Assembly (NCBI RefSeq): GCF_900108105.1
Contig: NZ_FNUR01000014.1
Coordinates: 1 to 64,000 of the forward strand
Origin: Butyrivibrio sp. Su6
Lineage (GTDB): Bacteria; Bacillota; Clostridia; Lachnospirales; Lachnospiraceae
Direction of reading: 5' to 3'
Length of the DNA stretch: 64,000 nt
Every line of letters begins with the position of its first letter. Position 1 is the first letter of the stretch. The notes under the pieces were generated by a model. It had not been told where the DNA came from. It saw only the letters and a list, made by a program, of their open reading frames with translations, and did not search any database. Shown in pieces: positions 34,589 through 43,231 of the stretch. A program made the position numbers and the translations under genes.

Positions 34589-36637
34589 ATGAAGTTTACA
34601 CCTACAAAAACAGACTATGAACTTAGCCCATATACAGGCCTTACAAGAGAGAGCTGGATAGAGGCAGCAGAATATCTTTTATCAGGAATATTTGGAAATA
34701 TCAAAAGCATAGAGGATCCGGTGGTAATGCCAAGGTATGAGACTGAAGTTACCTACCCCTCAAAGGATGCTCCCATGTGGCGCTACAAGGCGGAGATTTT
34801 TGAGGGACTTTGCAGATCCTTCTTTATTTCTGCGCCTTTAATCCACATTAGGCCTGACCTTGTATTAAATGGCATAAATGTAAGAGATTATTATAAGAAA
34901 CAGGTTTTATATGCAGTTACAAAGGGTGAAAAGAACTACGTATTAAACTATTCGGATATGAAAGAGCTGGATAAGAGCGGCAACCCATGTGCATGTTTTC
35001 AGCAGACTGTAGAGACAGCAGCGCTTGTTATTTGTCTCTGGCTTTCAAAAGACGAAATCTGGGAGACCTACACAAAGGAAGAAAAAGACAGAATAGCAGC
35101 CTTTTTAAGCGACTTTGCTCATTCAAATACAGTGCCTCAGAACTGGCGCCTTTTTAACATGCTTGATCTGGCGTTTCTTAATATGTACGGCTATGAGATT
35201 GATGAGGATATCATGCGCGACCATGCCCAGAACATCCTGAATTATTATGTTGGCCAGGGCTGGTACAGAGACGGACAGTCCTTTGACTATTATTCATGTT
35301 GGGCTTTCAATATGTATACAGCCATCTGGAATCAGTGGTATGGATATGAAAAAGAGCCATATATAGCCAAAAAGTTTGAAGAAAATTCCAATGAACTCAT
35401 GAAGACATATCCACTCTTTTTTGACAGAGATGGATTTACAAATATGTGGGGAAGAAGCGGCATCTACAGAAATGCAGCAACAAGTTCATTTGACGGCAAT
35501 CTCCTTATGAACAATCCCGCTATAGATCCAGGACTTGCAAGAAGGATCTGCTCAGGATCACTTCTGCAGTTCCTTTCAAGAGATGACTTTTTGTGGGAAG
35601 GCGTACCAACACTTGGCTTCTATGGCCCATTCGTTCCTCTTGTGCAGTCCTATTCCTGCGCTGAGTCTCCTATGTGGCTTGCAAAGGCTCTTTTGTGCCT
35701 GCATCTGCCTGCTGATCATCCATTCTGGACAAGCAAAGAAAATATTGGCCCATGGGAAGACTTAAAAGAAAATGAGACCCTTGTCACAACCCTGGACGGA
35801 CCAGGACTTTGCATGGCTAACCATGAGGCAAATGGTATTACTGAGCTTAGAACTGGTAAGATGGTAAAAGATAAAACGGACCTTCATGGAATCTGGAACT
35901 ATGGAAAGCTTGTTTATAACACAAAATTCCCTTGGGACAGTGTCAATAAGGATGGAGTTCAGTCTCAGCAGTATGTTGTGACTTACCTGGATGAAGAGCA
36001 TCCTGTAGCTATTACGCCTAATGCATGCTTCTGGCATGGGGAGAAGGATGGTGTGCTCTACAGAAGGCACTTCTTTGAGTATGAGACACAGACAGAAACT
36101 CATTGGAGAACAGCCATAAATATCGCTGATTTTGCAGTTCCTTATGGAATCATGCGTGCAGACAAGATCCGCATGTTCAGAAGACCGCTCCGTATAACAC
36201 TTGGAGCTTTTGGATTCCCTGATAATGGAACAGAGGTTATCAAAAAAGAGAAAGATGGATTTAAGGCTGTTATATTAAAGGGCCATGATCATACAGGAAA
36301 AGAAAAGCAGTTAGCCTTTACGATTATGGATGGTTGGGATAATATAGACCTGATACACAGTAAGAATACCAACCCTGACAGTGAGAATTCCATTATCCTT
36401 TATGCAGATACCAAGAGGGAAAAGCAGTATGGATATGAGCCGTACTTCCTTATTTCTCAGGTGATCACAAAAGAGAGTCTTGAAGACTTTTCAGATGATG
36501 ATATTTTCCCTGTAAAGTCCATAGAGTACACAGACCCTCAGAAATGCGGAGGATATGGACCTGTCAGAATAAGCCTTAAAAACGGCGATTGCAAAGTCAT
36601 TGATTTTGAAGGAATAGAAGGTAATCTTCAGCTGTGA
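34589..36637 (+). CDS. DUF2264-family protein, predicted cytoplasmic glycan enzyme
   Basis: The protein is about 682 residues, full length for DUF2264. Typical stretches are SPYTGLTRESWIEAAEYLL at the start, PQNWRLFNMLDLAFL, GQGWYRDGQSFDYYSCWAFNMY and FTNMWGRSGIYRNAATSSFDG. The N-terminal two thirds look like an alpha/alpha toroid and the rest like a beta-sandwich, as in many lyases and hydrolases. DUF2264 genes usually sit in uronate or rhamnose polysaccharide loci; the precise reaction is unknown. AAGGAG precedes the ATG at 34589. It follows the GH88 gene by 89 bp, probably in one operon. Confidence 0.82.
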   Translation: MKFTPTKTDYELSPYTGLTRESWIEAAEYLLSGIFGNIKSIEDPVVMPRYETEVTYPSKDAPMWRYKAEIFEGLCRSFFISAPLIHIRPDLVLNGINVRDYYKKQVLYAVTKGEKNYVLNYSDMKELDKSGNPCACFQQTVETAALVICLWLSKDEIWETYTKEEKDRIAAFLSDFAHSNTVPQNWRLFNMLDLAFLNMYGYEIDEDIMRDHAQNILNYYVGQGWYRDGQSFDYYSCWAFNMYTAIWNQWYGYEKEPYIAKKFEENSNELMKTYPLFFDRDGFTNMWGRSGIYRNAATSSFDGNLLMNNPAIDPGLARRICSGSLLQFLSRDDFLWEGVPTLGFYGPFVPLVQSYSCAESPMWLAKALLCLHLPADHPFWTSKENIGPWEDLKENETLVTTLDGPGLCMANHEANGITELRTGKMVKDKTDLHGIWNYGKLVYNTKFPWDSVNKDGVQSQQYVVTYLDEEHPVAITPNACFWHGEKDGVLYRRHFFEYETQTETHWRTAINIADFAVPYGIMRADKIRMFRRPLRITLGAFGFPDNGTEVIKKEKDGFKAVILKGHDHTGKEKQLAFTIMDGWDNIDLIHSKNTNPDSENSIILYADTKREKQYGYEPYFLISQVITKESLEDFSDDDIFPVKSIEYTDPQKCGGYGPVRISLKNGDCKVIDFEGIEGNLQL

Positions 36638-36664
36638 TCCAAGTAACATCACCTGGAGGACAAA

Positions 36665-37267
36665 GTGAATAATAACAGCAGTTATAAAATAAGGCTTGCA
36701 ACCGCTGATGATGCAGAGGCACTTCTTGATATTTACAGGTATTATGTTGAAAAAACAGCTATAACCTATGAGTATGAAGTGCCAACTGTAAGCGAGTTTA
36801 AGAGCCGTATAGAAAAAGTTCTTAAGGATTTCCCCTATCTTGTTGTTGAGGAAGTCTCAAACGCAGATGACAGTGAGAATGCAGGAAGTACCAGGATCGT
36901 TGGTTATGCCTATGCCAGCAAATTCCACGAGAGGGCAGCTTATCAGTGGTGCGTTGAAATGTCCATTTATCTCGATAAAGACTGCAAGAGAAATGGACTT
37001 GGAAGAGCTCTTTATGAGGAGCTTGAGAAGCGCCTTAAGGACATGGGAATCCTCAATCTATACTCATGCATCGGATATCCTGAAAAAGAGGATGAATATT
37101 TGACCTATGACAGTGTCAGATTCCACGAAAAAATGGGTTATAAACTTATTGGTCATTTCCATAAATGTGGATTCAAGTTTGGCAAATGGTACGATATGGT
37201 CTGGATGGAAAAGATCATCGGAGAACATGGGGATGAACCATGCATCATAAACTCTCAACATTCTTAA
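36665..37267 (+). CDS. GNAT N-acetyltransferase (phosphinothricin acetyltransferase-like)
   Basis: The 200-residue protein starts at a GTG preceded by TGGAGGAC. It has the Pat/YwnH-type GNAT pattern: YKIRLATADDAEALLDIYRYYV start, VEMSIYLDKDCKRNGLGRALYEEL for the acetyl-CoA pyrophosphate loop (RNGLGRAL) and VRFHEKMGYKLIGHFHKCGFK near the end. The family acetylates small amines such as methionine sulfone, sulfoximine or aromatic amines. The stop lies 28 bp inside the following radical SAM gene, implying translational coupling. The true substrate is unknown. Confidence 0.85.
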   Translation: MNNNSSYKIRLATADDAEALLDIYRYYVEKTAITYEYEVPTVSEFKSRIEKVLKDFPYLVVEEVSNADDSENAGSTRIVGYAYASKFHERAAYQWCVEMSIYLDKDCKRNGLGRALYEELEKRLKDMGILNLYSCIGYPEKEDEYLTYDSVRFHEKMGYKLIGHFHKCGFKFGKWYDMVWMEKIIGEHGDEPCIINSQHS

Positions 37268-38172
37268 AAAGTACATATGGTGAAAAGATATATCGCCTGT
37301 CCCTGACTTCGGGCTGCAGTTGCCCAAACAGGGACGGCTCTATCATTATGCCAAATGGTGAGAGGTCTTTTCATGGATGCACATTTTGCTCTGAGGGAGG
37401 TTCAGGAGACTTCGCTGTTCCTGTGACCGGCATTGGGGTAAGGCAGTTGAATGAGCAGTTTGAACGAGCCAAGGATAAGGTGCGACAAAAAACCGATGCA
37501 AATAAGTTTATTGCTTATTTTCAGTCATTTACCAATACCTATGGAGACGTAAACAGGTTAAAAGAGCTCTACAGCGCAGTCATTAAAAGAGAAGACGTGG
37601 TGGCCTTATCCCTCGGAACAAGGCCTGACTGTATAGGAAGAGACGTCCTTGATATGCTAAAAGAGCTGAATCAGATAAAGCCTGTATGGGTAGAACTGGG
37701 ACTTCAGACAATCCATGAAAAAACTGCCATAAGCATCAACAGAGGTTATGAGCTAAAGGTTTTTGAAGATGCCTATAAGAGGCTTAAAGGAGCCGGGATA
37801 GTTGTAATAGTTCATGTAATCTTAGGGCTTTTTGGCGAAACAAAGGAAGATATGCTTGATACGGTCAGATACCTTTCCGGGCTTACACCTGTGCTCGATG
37901 GCATAAAGCTTCAAAATCTGCAACTTCTTAAGGGGACACAGCTTTACAGACAGTACCTTGAGATGAGTGAAGCTGAGAGGCCTTCCTTTATGGATATGGA
38001 GGAATACACAGACCTTGTTGCAGAGTGCATAGCTCTTTTACCTGAGGAAACTGTGATACATCGAATGACTGGGGATGGCCCCAGAAAGCTCCTTGTGGAG
38101 CCACTTTGGAGCCTTGATAAAAAGCGTGTCTTAAACACCCTCACCAGGAAATGCAAGGGAATCCTTGAGTGA
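37240..38172 (+). CDS. Radical SAM protein, TIGR01212 (YhcC-like) family
   Basis: The 310-residue protein is full length for this family. Its cluster region reads SGCSCPNRDG, then FHGCTFCSEGGSGDFA, typical of TIGR01212, which binds 4Fe-4S with a spread cysteine set. Other marks are YFQSFTNTYGD, SLGTRPDCIG, WVELGLQTIHEKTA and HVILGLFGETKEDML. The family's reaction is not established. It overlaps the GNAT gene by 28 bp. Its TGA stop abuts the stop codon of the convergent MerR gene, forming TGATCA with no intergenic space. Confidence 0.9.
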   Translation: MHHKLSTFLKSTYGEKIYRLSLTSGCSCPNRDGSIIMPNGERSFHGCTFCSEGGSGDFAVPVTGIGVRQLNEQFERAKDKVRQKTDANKFIAYFQSFTNTYGDVNRLKELYSAVIKREDVVALSLGTRPDCIGRDVLDMLKELNQIKPVWVELGLQTIHEKTAISINRGYELKVFEDAYKRLKGAGIVVIVHVILGLFGETKEDMLDTVRYLSGLTPVLDGIKLQNLQLLKGTQLYRQYLEMSEAERPSFMDMEEYTDLVAECIALLPEETVIHRMTGDGPRKLLVEPLWSLDKKRVLNTLTRKCKGILE

Positions 38173-39030
38173 TCAGCTTTCAGGTTCCACATATATAAAT
38201 AAATATTTGAAGTAAGTATGTTCTTTTTCCTTGTCATAAAGGTTAATGAGACTTATTACGTATAGATCAGAGCAGGCTTTTAGCCTGTTCTTTTTTATGT
38301 AAGAAAGCATTTTCTGGTAGGTCTTTTCAATGTCTTTTGACAGATTGTCCTGATGGCAGCACAGAGCGATGCGGCCCTCTGCAGGAAATGTATCGATGTT
38401 ATCTGCAGGCAGGAAAGAAAGACTTATTATGTTGTTATAAACGTAATGCTTCTTGACGAGGTCTTCATAAGAGATGGTGACTCCTGTTGGGAAGATAGAC
38501 AGAGAATCCTTGTCCACAGCTTTTTTCAGGTGAACTGAGATGTCCTCGGCGATATCAGCGGTGTGATGAGCAAAGTCTTTATTCTGAATGGGAGTCTTAC
38601 TGATGCTGATCTCGGGCATTGTCTGCAAGAACAAAGAGCCCTTTTTGTGCCCTCCGAATTCTCCAAGTATCCACATTCCAAGGTGCAGCGCACTTATCTT
38701 TTTATTTATTCTGTAAAGCTCCCTCTGCATTTCAAGAATCTTGGAGTTAGTCAGTCTCTCGATTGCTTCCCTGGAGGAGTTGTGGATAAGGTCTCTGATC
38801 TCGGGAATGCTGCAGCCCGCCTGGCGCATGGTGCTTATAAAAAAGAAAGAGCTTATCTGAGATGCGGAATAGTAGTGATAGCCGTTGCTCTCATCTACTC
38901 TGGGCATGAGAATGTCCTGTTCATAGTAGTGTCTTAAAGTATCCCTTGTCGTACCACATAGTTTTGCAAACTGGCTGACAGTGAGTGAATATTCCTGTTG
39001 GTCGTTTTTGTAATCGTAAAAAGTTGTCAT
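38173..39030 (-). CDS. MerR-family transcriptional regulator, candidate regulator of fatty acid synthesis
   Basis: The 285-residue protein has an N-terminal MerR helix-turn-helix (LTVSQFAKLCGTTRDTLRHYYEQDIL, residues about 16-42), the wing NGYHYYSASQISSFFFI and a dimerisation helix near residues 85-120. The C-terminal 150 residues resemble an effector-binding domain; the ligand is unknown. The gene is divergent from acpP-fabK and the 112-bp space contains a classic MerR-type operator (39066-39084). This points to direct control of the fatty acid operon. The start at 39030 has GAGGG upstream. Confidence 0.85.
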   Translation of the reverse strand: MTTFYDYKNDQQEYSLTVSQFAKLCGTTRDTLRHYYEQDILMPRVDESNGYHYYSASQISSFFFISTMRQAGCSIPEIRDLIHNSSREAIERLTNSKILEMQRELYRINKKISALHLGMWILGEFGGHKKGSLFLQTMPEISISKTPIQNKDFAHHTADIAEDISVHLKKAVDKDSLSIFPTGVTISYEDLVKKHYVYNNIISLSFLPADNIDTFPAEGRIALCCHQDNLSKDIEKTYQKMLSYIKKNRLKACSDLYVISLINLYDKEKEHTYFKYLFIYVEPES

Positions 39031-39061
39031 AAAAACCCTCGAAAAAACTTAAAAAAATCTA

Positions 39062-39092
39062 TTGACTTGGGGGTAACACCCAAGATTATTGT
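39062..39092 (+). promoter_or_regulatory. MerR-type promoter/operator of the fatty acid synthesis operon
   Basis: TTGACT (39062-39067) and TATTGT (39087-39092) are 19 bp apart, longer than the normal 17 bp and typical of MerR-activated promoters. A dyad, CTTGGGGGTAACACCCAAG (39066-39084), fills the spacer. This is how MerR proteins twist a promoter into an active form. It faces the acpP gene. Confidence 0.8.
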
Positions 39093-39142
39093 AACAAAGA
39101 ATTGATAATAAATAAACATGGAACATTCAAAAGGAGACAAAA

Positions 39143-39364
39143 ATGAAAGACGTTAAAGGAACAATCATTCGTATAATCGCAGAGTATCTTGATAAGGAGG
39201 AAAGTGAAATCTCATCCTCATCAACATTTACAGAGATCGGACTTGATTCTCTGGACATCATGGAGCTTGTTATGCAGATGCAGGAAGAGCTTGATTGCAA
39301 GATTGAGCTTTCACAGGAGATCACAACAATCGATAAGCTGGTTGAGCTCATTGAGAAGCAGTAA
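39143..39364 (+). CDS. acpP: Acyl carrier protein
   Basis: ACP carries the growing acyl chain on phosphopantetheine. The 73-residue acidic protein has the attachment motif GLDSLDIMELV near residues 34-44, with the modified serine. AAAAGGAGAC is a strong ribosome site, in keeping with high expression. It is the first gene of the operon, 22 bp before fabK. A helical, acidic C-terminus (TTIDKLVELIEKQ) is normal for the family. Confidence 0.96.
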   Translation: MKDVKGTIIRIIAEYLDKEESEISSSSTFTEIGLDSLDIMELVMQMQEELDCKIELSQEITTIDKLVELIEKQ

Positions 39365-39385
39365 TGATCTGGAGAGGAACGATAA

Positions 39386-40330
39386 ATGAGTGCAAATCCG
39401 ATTTGTGAAATGCTTGGGATCAAATATCCGGTTTTTCAGGGAGGAATGGCCTGGATCGCTGACGCGAATCTTGCAGCTGCAGTATCAAACGCAGGAGGAC
39501 TTGGTATCATCGCAGCGATGAATTCCAATGGGGAGCAGCTTAGGGAGCAGATAAGGAAGGCAAAAGAGCTGACAGATAAGCCCTTTGGTGTGAATCTGAT
39601 GCTCATGAGTCCATATATTGAAGAGGCTGTTGAGGTTGTCTGCCAGGAAAAAATCGCAGTTGTGACAACAGGCGCAGGAAACCCTGCAAAGTACATGGAG
39701 CAGTTAAAAAATGCAGGAGTAAAGGTAATCTGCGTGGTTGCAAGCGTCGCTCTTGCAGTAATGGCCCAGAGAATGGGCGCCAGCGCAGTGGTGGCTGAGG
39801 GCTGTGAGTCAGGTGGACATGTTGGAGATACCACGACGATGGCACTTGTGCCACAGGTTGTTGATGCGGTGAATATCCCTGTTATCGCTGCCGGAGGAAT
39901 TGCGGATGGAAGAGGCATGGCAGCAGCTTTTATGCTGGGGGCCAAGGCCATTCAGATGGGAACAAGATTCCTTACTGCAAAAGAGTGCGGTGTTCATCCA
40001 AATTATAAGGAGAAAGTCTTAAAGGCAAAGGACAGAGACACGATTGTCACAGGTAAAAGCCTTGGGCACCCGGTAAGAGCTCTGAAAAACAGAATGACAA
40101 GGGACTTTCAGGCAAAAGAAAATGACCCACTATCTACACCGGATGAACTGGAAAAAATGGGAGCAGGGGCACTTAGACGCGCTGCCATAGATGGAGACGT
40201 TAAGACGGGATCATGTATGTGCGGACAGATTGCAGGGCTCGTTAACTCTGAGGGGACATGTGAAGAGATCATTACAGGTATCTGCAGAGATGCTAAGGCT
40301 CTCTTGGAAAAGAAATGTGAGGAACTTTGA
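39386..40330 (+). CDS. fabK: Enoyl-ACP reductase FabK (FMN-dependent)
   Basis: FabK reduces trans-2-enoyl-ACP, the last step of each elongation cycle, using FMN and NAD(P)H. The 314-residue protein is of the nitronate monooxygenase-like TIM-barrel family. FabK marks include PVFQGGMAWIADANLAAAVSNAGGLG, GVNLMLMSP, AEGCESGGHVG with the active-site histidine and PVIAAGGIADGRGMAAAFMLGA for phosphate binding. Its use in place of FabI predicts intrinsic triclosan resistance. Its stop overlaps the fabD start (TGATG). Confidence 0.95.
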   Translation: MSANPICEMLGIKYPVFQGGMAWIADANLAAAVSNAGGLGIIAAMNSNGEQLREQIRKAKELTDKPFGVNLMLMSPYIEEAVEVVCQEKIAVVTTGAGNPAKYMEQLKNAGVKVICVVASVALAVMAQRMGASAVVAEGCESGGHVGDTTTMALVPQVVDAVNIPVIAAGGIADGRGMAAAFMLGAKAIQMGTRFLTAKECGVHPNYKEKVLKAKDRDTIVTGKSLGHPVRALKNRMTRDFQAKENDPLSTPDELEKMGAGALRRAAIDGDVKTGSCMCGQIAGLVNSEGTCEEIITGICRDAKALLEKKCEEL

Positions 40331-41265
40331 TGGGAAAGATAGCTTTTTTATTCGCCGGTCAGGGAAGTCAGTATCCCGGAATGACAAAGGATTTATTTGA
40401 GAATATACCTGAAGTTCACAACTTCTTTGGAGTTGCCGAGGCAATCCGCCCCGGTACGCTTACTCAGATGTTTACAGGGGATGCTGAAACGTTAAAAAGA
40501 ACAGAAAATGCCCAGCCATGCCTTTTTTTAGCTGATATGGCGGGGGCTATATCTCTATTGCAGAATGGAGTAAGTCCGGATGCTGTTGCAGGCTTTTCTC
40601 TTGGGGAAGTGGCAGCTCTTGCAGCTTCTGATGTACTAAGTTTCCAGGAAGCCTTTAAGCTTGTGTGCCAGAGAGGAAAATACATGCAGAAGTCCGCTGA
40701 AGCTGTGGAAGGTGGCATGGTAGCTGTGCTTAGGATGGACAAAGCTCTTTTGCAAAAAATGTGCAAAGAGTATGAGGTTTATCCTGTAAATTACAACTGC
40801 CCGGGGCAGGTAGTAGTATCGGGTGAAAAAGAGAAAATAGATGCCTTCAAGGAAAAACTTGGGGAGCAAAAGGTAAGATTTATAGAGCTTCCTGTTGGAG
40901 GACCCTTTCACACGCCTTATATGGAGAGTGCAGCAAAAGAGCTAAAGCATGAGCTAAAGGAAGGAAAGGTCTATAAACTTAAAAAACCCCATATTCCTCT
41001 TTATGCAAATAAAACAGCAAAGCCCTACCCGGAGGAAGAAAAAGATATGATAGACACCATATCAGGTCAGGTCTGCAGCAGCGTTAAGTGGGAGGAAACT
41101 CTCAAAAACATGGCGGATAGCGGAGTTGATACATTTATAGAGTGCGGTCCCGGAAAGACACTTTCGGGATTTGTGAAAAGAACTGTTGAGGGAGCCAGGG
41201 TTTATTCAGTAAATGATATGGATTCACTTCATGAAGTATTAAGGGAGCTTAAAAAGGATGCTTAA
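40330..41265 (+). CDS. fabD: Malonyl-CoA:ACP transacylase
   Basis: FabD moves malonyl from CoA to ACP. The 311-residue protein starts FLFAGQGSQYPGM. The nucleophile motif reads GFSLGE (near residue 86) where most homologues have GHSLGE: the serine is kept but the preceding histidine is phenylalanine. The second catalytic residue is present in GPFHTPYM near residue 195. IECGPGKTLSGFVKR near the C-terminus is typical. The ATG overlaps the fabK stop by one base; fabG begins 8 bp before its end. Confidence 0.94.
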   Translation: MGKIAFLFAGQGSQYPGMTKDLFENIPEVHNFFGVAEAIRPGTLTQMFTGDAETLKRTENAQPCLFLADMAGAISLLQNGVSPDAVAGFSLGEVAALAASDVLSFQEAFKLVCQRGKYMQKSAEAVEGGMVAVLRMDKALLQKMCKEYEVYPVNYNCPGQVVVSGEKEKIDAFKEKLGEQKVRFIELPVGGPFHTPYMESAAKELKHELKEGKVYKLKKPHIPLYANKTAKPYPEEEKDMIDTISGQVCSSVKWEETLKNMADSGVDTFIECGPGKTLSGFVKRTVEGARVYSVNDMDSLHEVLRELKKDA

Positions 41266-41998
41266 AGGAAAGAAAGCAGTAGTAACAGGAGGAAGCAGGG
41301 GAATTGGCAGGGCAATTGCTTTGAGATTCGCTCAAAATGGGGCAGATCTTGCGATCATTGCAACAAGAGAGAGCGAAGCAGCCCTTGAAACAATAAAAGA
41401 GCTTACTTCTTATGGAATTACGGCAAGGCTCTATGTTTGCGACATTAAGGATGCAGACCAGGTTGACAGCGTAGCAAAGGAGATAATAGCTGACTTTGGC
41501 ACTATCGATATCCTTGTAAATAACGCAGGAATAACAAGGGATAACCTTCTTGCAAACTTTAAGACTATGGATATTGACAGTGTTATAGATGTGAATCTAA
41601 AGGGATGTATATATGTCACTAAAGCCTTTATCAGAAACTTTGTGATGCATAAAAAAGGAAGCATTATAAATATCAGTTCAGTTGTGGGACTTATGGGGAA
41701 TAAAGGCCAGACCAACTATGCTGCATCAAAGGCTGGAATTGTTGGATTTACAAAGGCCGTTGCCAGGGAGTACGGAAGAAAAAATATAAGGTGCAACGCC
41801 ATAGCACCAGGATATATAACCACTGAGATGACTGCGATGCTAAGCGATGCGCAGACAGAGGAAATGAAGAAGATGATCCCACTTGGGAAGCTTGGAAATC
41901 CCGAGGATGTGGCTGACCTTGCGCTTTTTTTGGGAAGCGAAGGGTCAAAGTACATAACCGGAGAAGTCATCAAAGTGGATGGAGGAATGTATGTGTAG
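41258..41998 (+). CDS. fabG: 3-oxoacyl-ACP reductase
   Basis: FabG reduces 3-oxoacyl-ACP with NADPH. It is a 246-residue classical SDR: TGGSRGIGRAIA (cofactor loop), NNAGITRDNL, the catalytic serine in INISSVVGLMG, and YAASKAG (Tyr/Lys). PGYITTEMT and the C-terminal TGEVIKVDGGMYV are typical of FabG. The start overlaps fabD by 8 bp and its 3' end overlaps fabF by 8 bp, indicating strict translational coupling. Confidence 0.95.
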   Translation: MLKGKKAVVTGGSRGIGRAIALRFAQNGADLAIIATRESEAALETIKELTSYGITARLYVCDIKDADQVDSVAKEIIADFGTIDILVNNAGITRDNLLANFKTMDIDSVIDVNLKGCIYVTKAFIRNFVMHKKGSIINISSVVGLMGNKGQTNYAASKAGIVGFTKAVAREYGRKNIRCNAIAPGYITTEMTAMLSDAQTEEMKKMIPLGKLGNPEDVADLALFLGSEGSKYITGEVIKVDGGMYV

Positions 41999-43229
41999 AG
42001 TAGTTGTAACGGGAATGGGAGTTATTAGTCCAGTAGGAAATGATCTGGACACTTTTTGGGATAATCTCAAAAACGGTGTATGCGGAATAGGAAAGATAAA
42101 AAGATTTGATGCATCAGGCCTTAAGGTAAGCCTTGATGCGGAGGTCAAGAATTTTAACCCAAAAGAATATTATGACAGCATGCAGGAGATCAGAAAGTCA
42201 GATCTTTTCATGCAGTATGCTATGGCAGCAGCAAAGCAGGCTGTAACCCAGAGCAGGATACTTGAGGACGGGATTGATAGTGAACGTTTTGGAGTGTATA
42301 TAGGATCGGGAATTGGGGGTATCAATTCTACGATCAGAGAGCAGGATAAGTTAAGAGAAAAAGGTCCTGACATGGTATCACCTTTCTTTGTGCCAATGAT
42401 GATCAGCAACATGGCAGCAGGAGCTATATCAATAAAATTCGGCGCAAAGGGGCCAACACTTCCTGTTGTTACTGCCTGTGCTACTTCAACTAACACCATA
42501 GGAGAGGCCTACAGGGCAATCAAGCACGGATATGCAGATGCCATAATCACAGGAGGTAGCGAAGCTTCCATAAATGAGCTTGCAATGGCAGGTTTTATCA
42601 ACTGTCAGGCCCTGAATCTTGCAGAAAATCCTGATGAGGGAAGTCTTCCTTTTGACAAGCGAAGGGGCGGTTTTGTTATGGGAGAAGGAGCGGGGATCCT
42701 TATCCTCGAGGAGTATAAGCACGCCAAGGCAAGAGGAGCCAATATTCTTGCTGAGGTTATCGGCTATGGAAATACTGCGGATGCCTACCACATCACAGCG
42801 CCGGACCCGGAAGGGAGCGGAGCCATAAGGGCCATCAAGAGCGTTGTTGACGAGGGGAAAATTGATGAAAGCAGCGAGATATACATCAATGCCCACGGCA
42901 CAGGTACTCATTTAAACGATGCCATGGAGACCAAGGCCATCAAGGCTGTTTTTGGCAAAAGAGCTTACGACATCCATGTAAGTTCCACCAAATCCATGAC
43001 CGGGCACATGATGGGAGCCACAGGTGCGGTTGAAGCCATTGCTTCTGTTCTTGCACTTAAGGATGGCATAATTCCGCCGACCATAAACTACAAGGAAAAA
43101 GATGAGGAATGTGACCTTGACTATACAGCAAATAAGGCCGTTTGTGCAGATATTGAATATGCAATCAGCACGTCCCTTGGATTTGGCGGACATAATGCAT
43201 GTATAGCATTTAAACGTTACGAGGCGTGA
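41991..43229 (+). CDS. fabF: 3-oxoacyl-ACP synthase II (FabF)
   Basis: FabF condenses malonyl-ACP with acyl-ACP. The protein is about 412 residues and begins MCRVVVTGMGVISPVG. The catalytic triad is complete: Cys in VTACATSTNTIGEAY, His in NAHGTGTHLND and His in SSTKSMTGHMMGATGA. The ATG at 41991 follows GGAGGA at 41981-41986, which lies inside the fabG end; an ATG four codons upstream is less well placed. No fabH lies in this operon, so the initiating ketosynthase must be elsewhere or replaced. Confidence 0.95.
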   Translation: MCRVVVTGMGVISPVGNDLDTFWDNLKNGVCGIGKIKRFDASGLKVSLDAEVKNFNPKEYYDSMQEIRKSDLFMQYAMAAAKQAVTQSRILEDGIDSERFGVYIGSGIGGINSTIREQDKLREKGPDMVSPFFVPMMISNMAAGAISIKFGAKGPTLPVVTACATSTNTIGEAYRAIKHGYADAIITGGSEASINELAMAGFINCQALNLAENPDEGSLPFDKRRGGFVMGEGAGILILEEYKHAKARGANILAEVIGYGNTADAYHITAPDPEGSGAIRAIKSVVDEGKIDESSEIYINAHGTGTHLNDAMETKAIKAVFGKRAYDIHVSSTKSMTGHMMGATGAVEAIASVLALKDGIIPPTINYKEKDEECDLDYTANKAVCADIEYAISTSLGFGGHNACIAFKRYEA

Positions 43230-43231
43230 GT

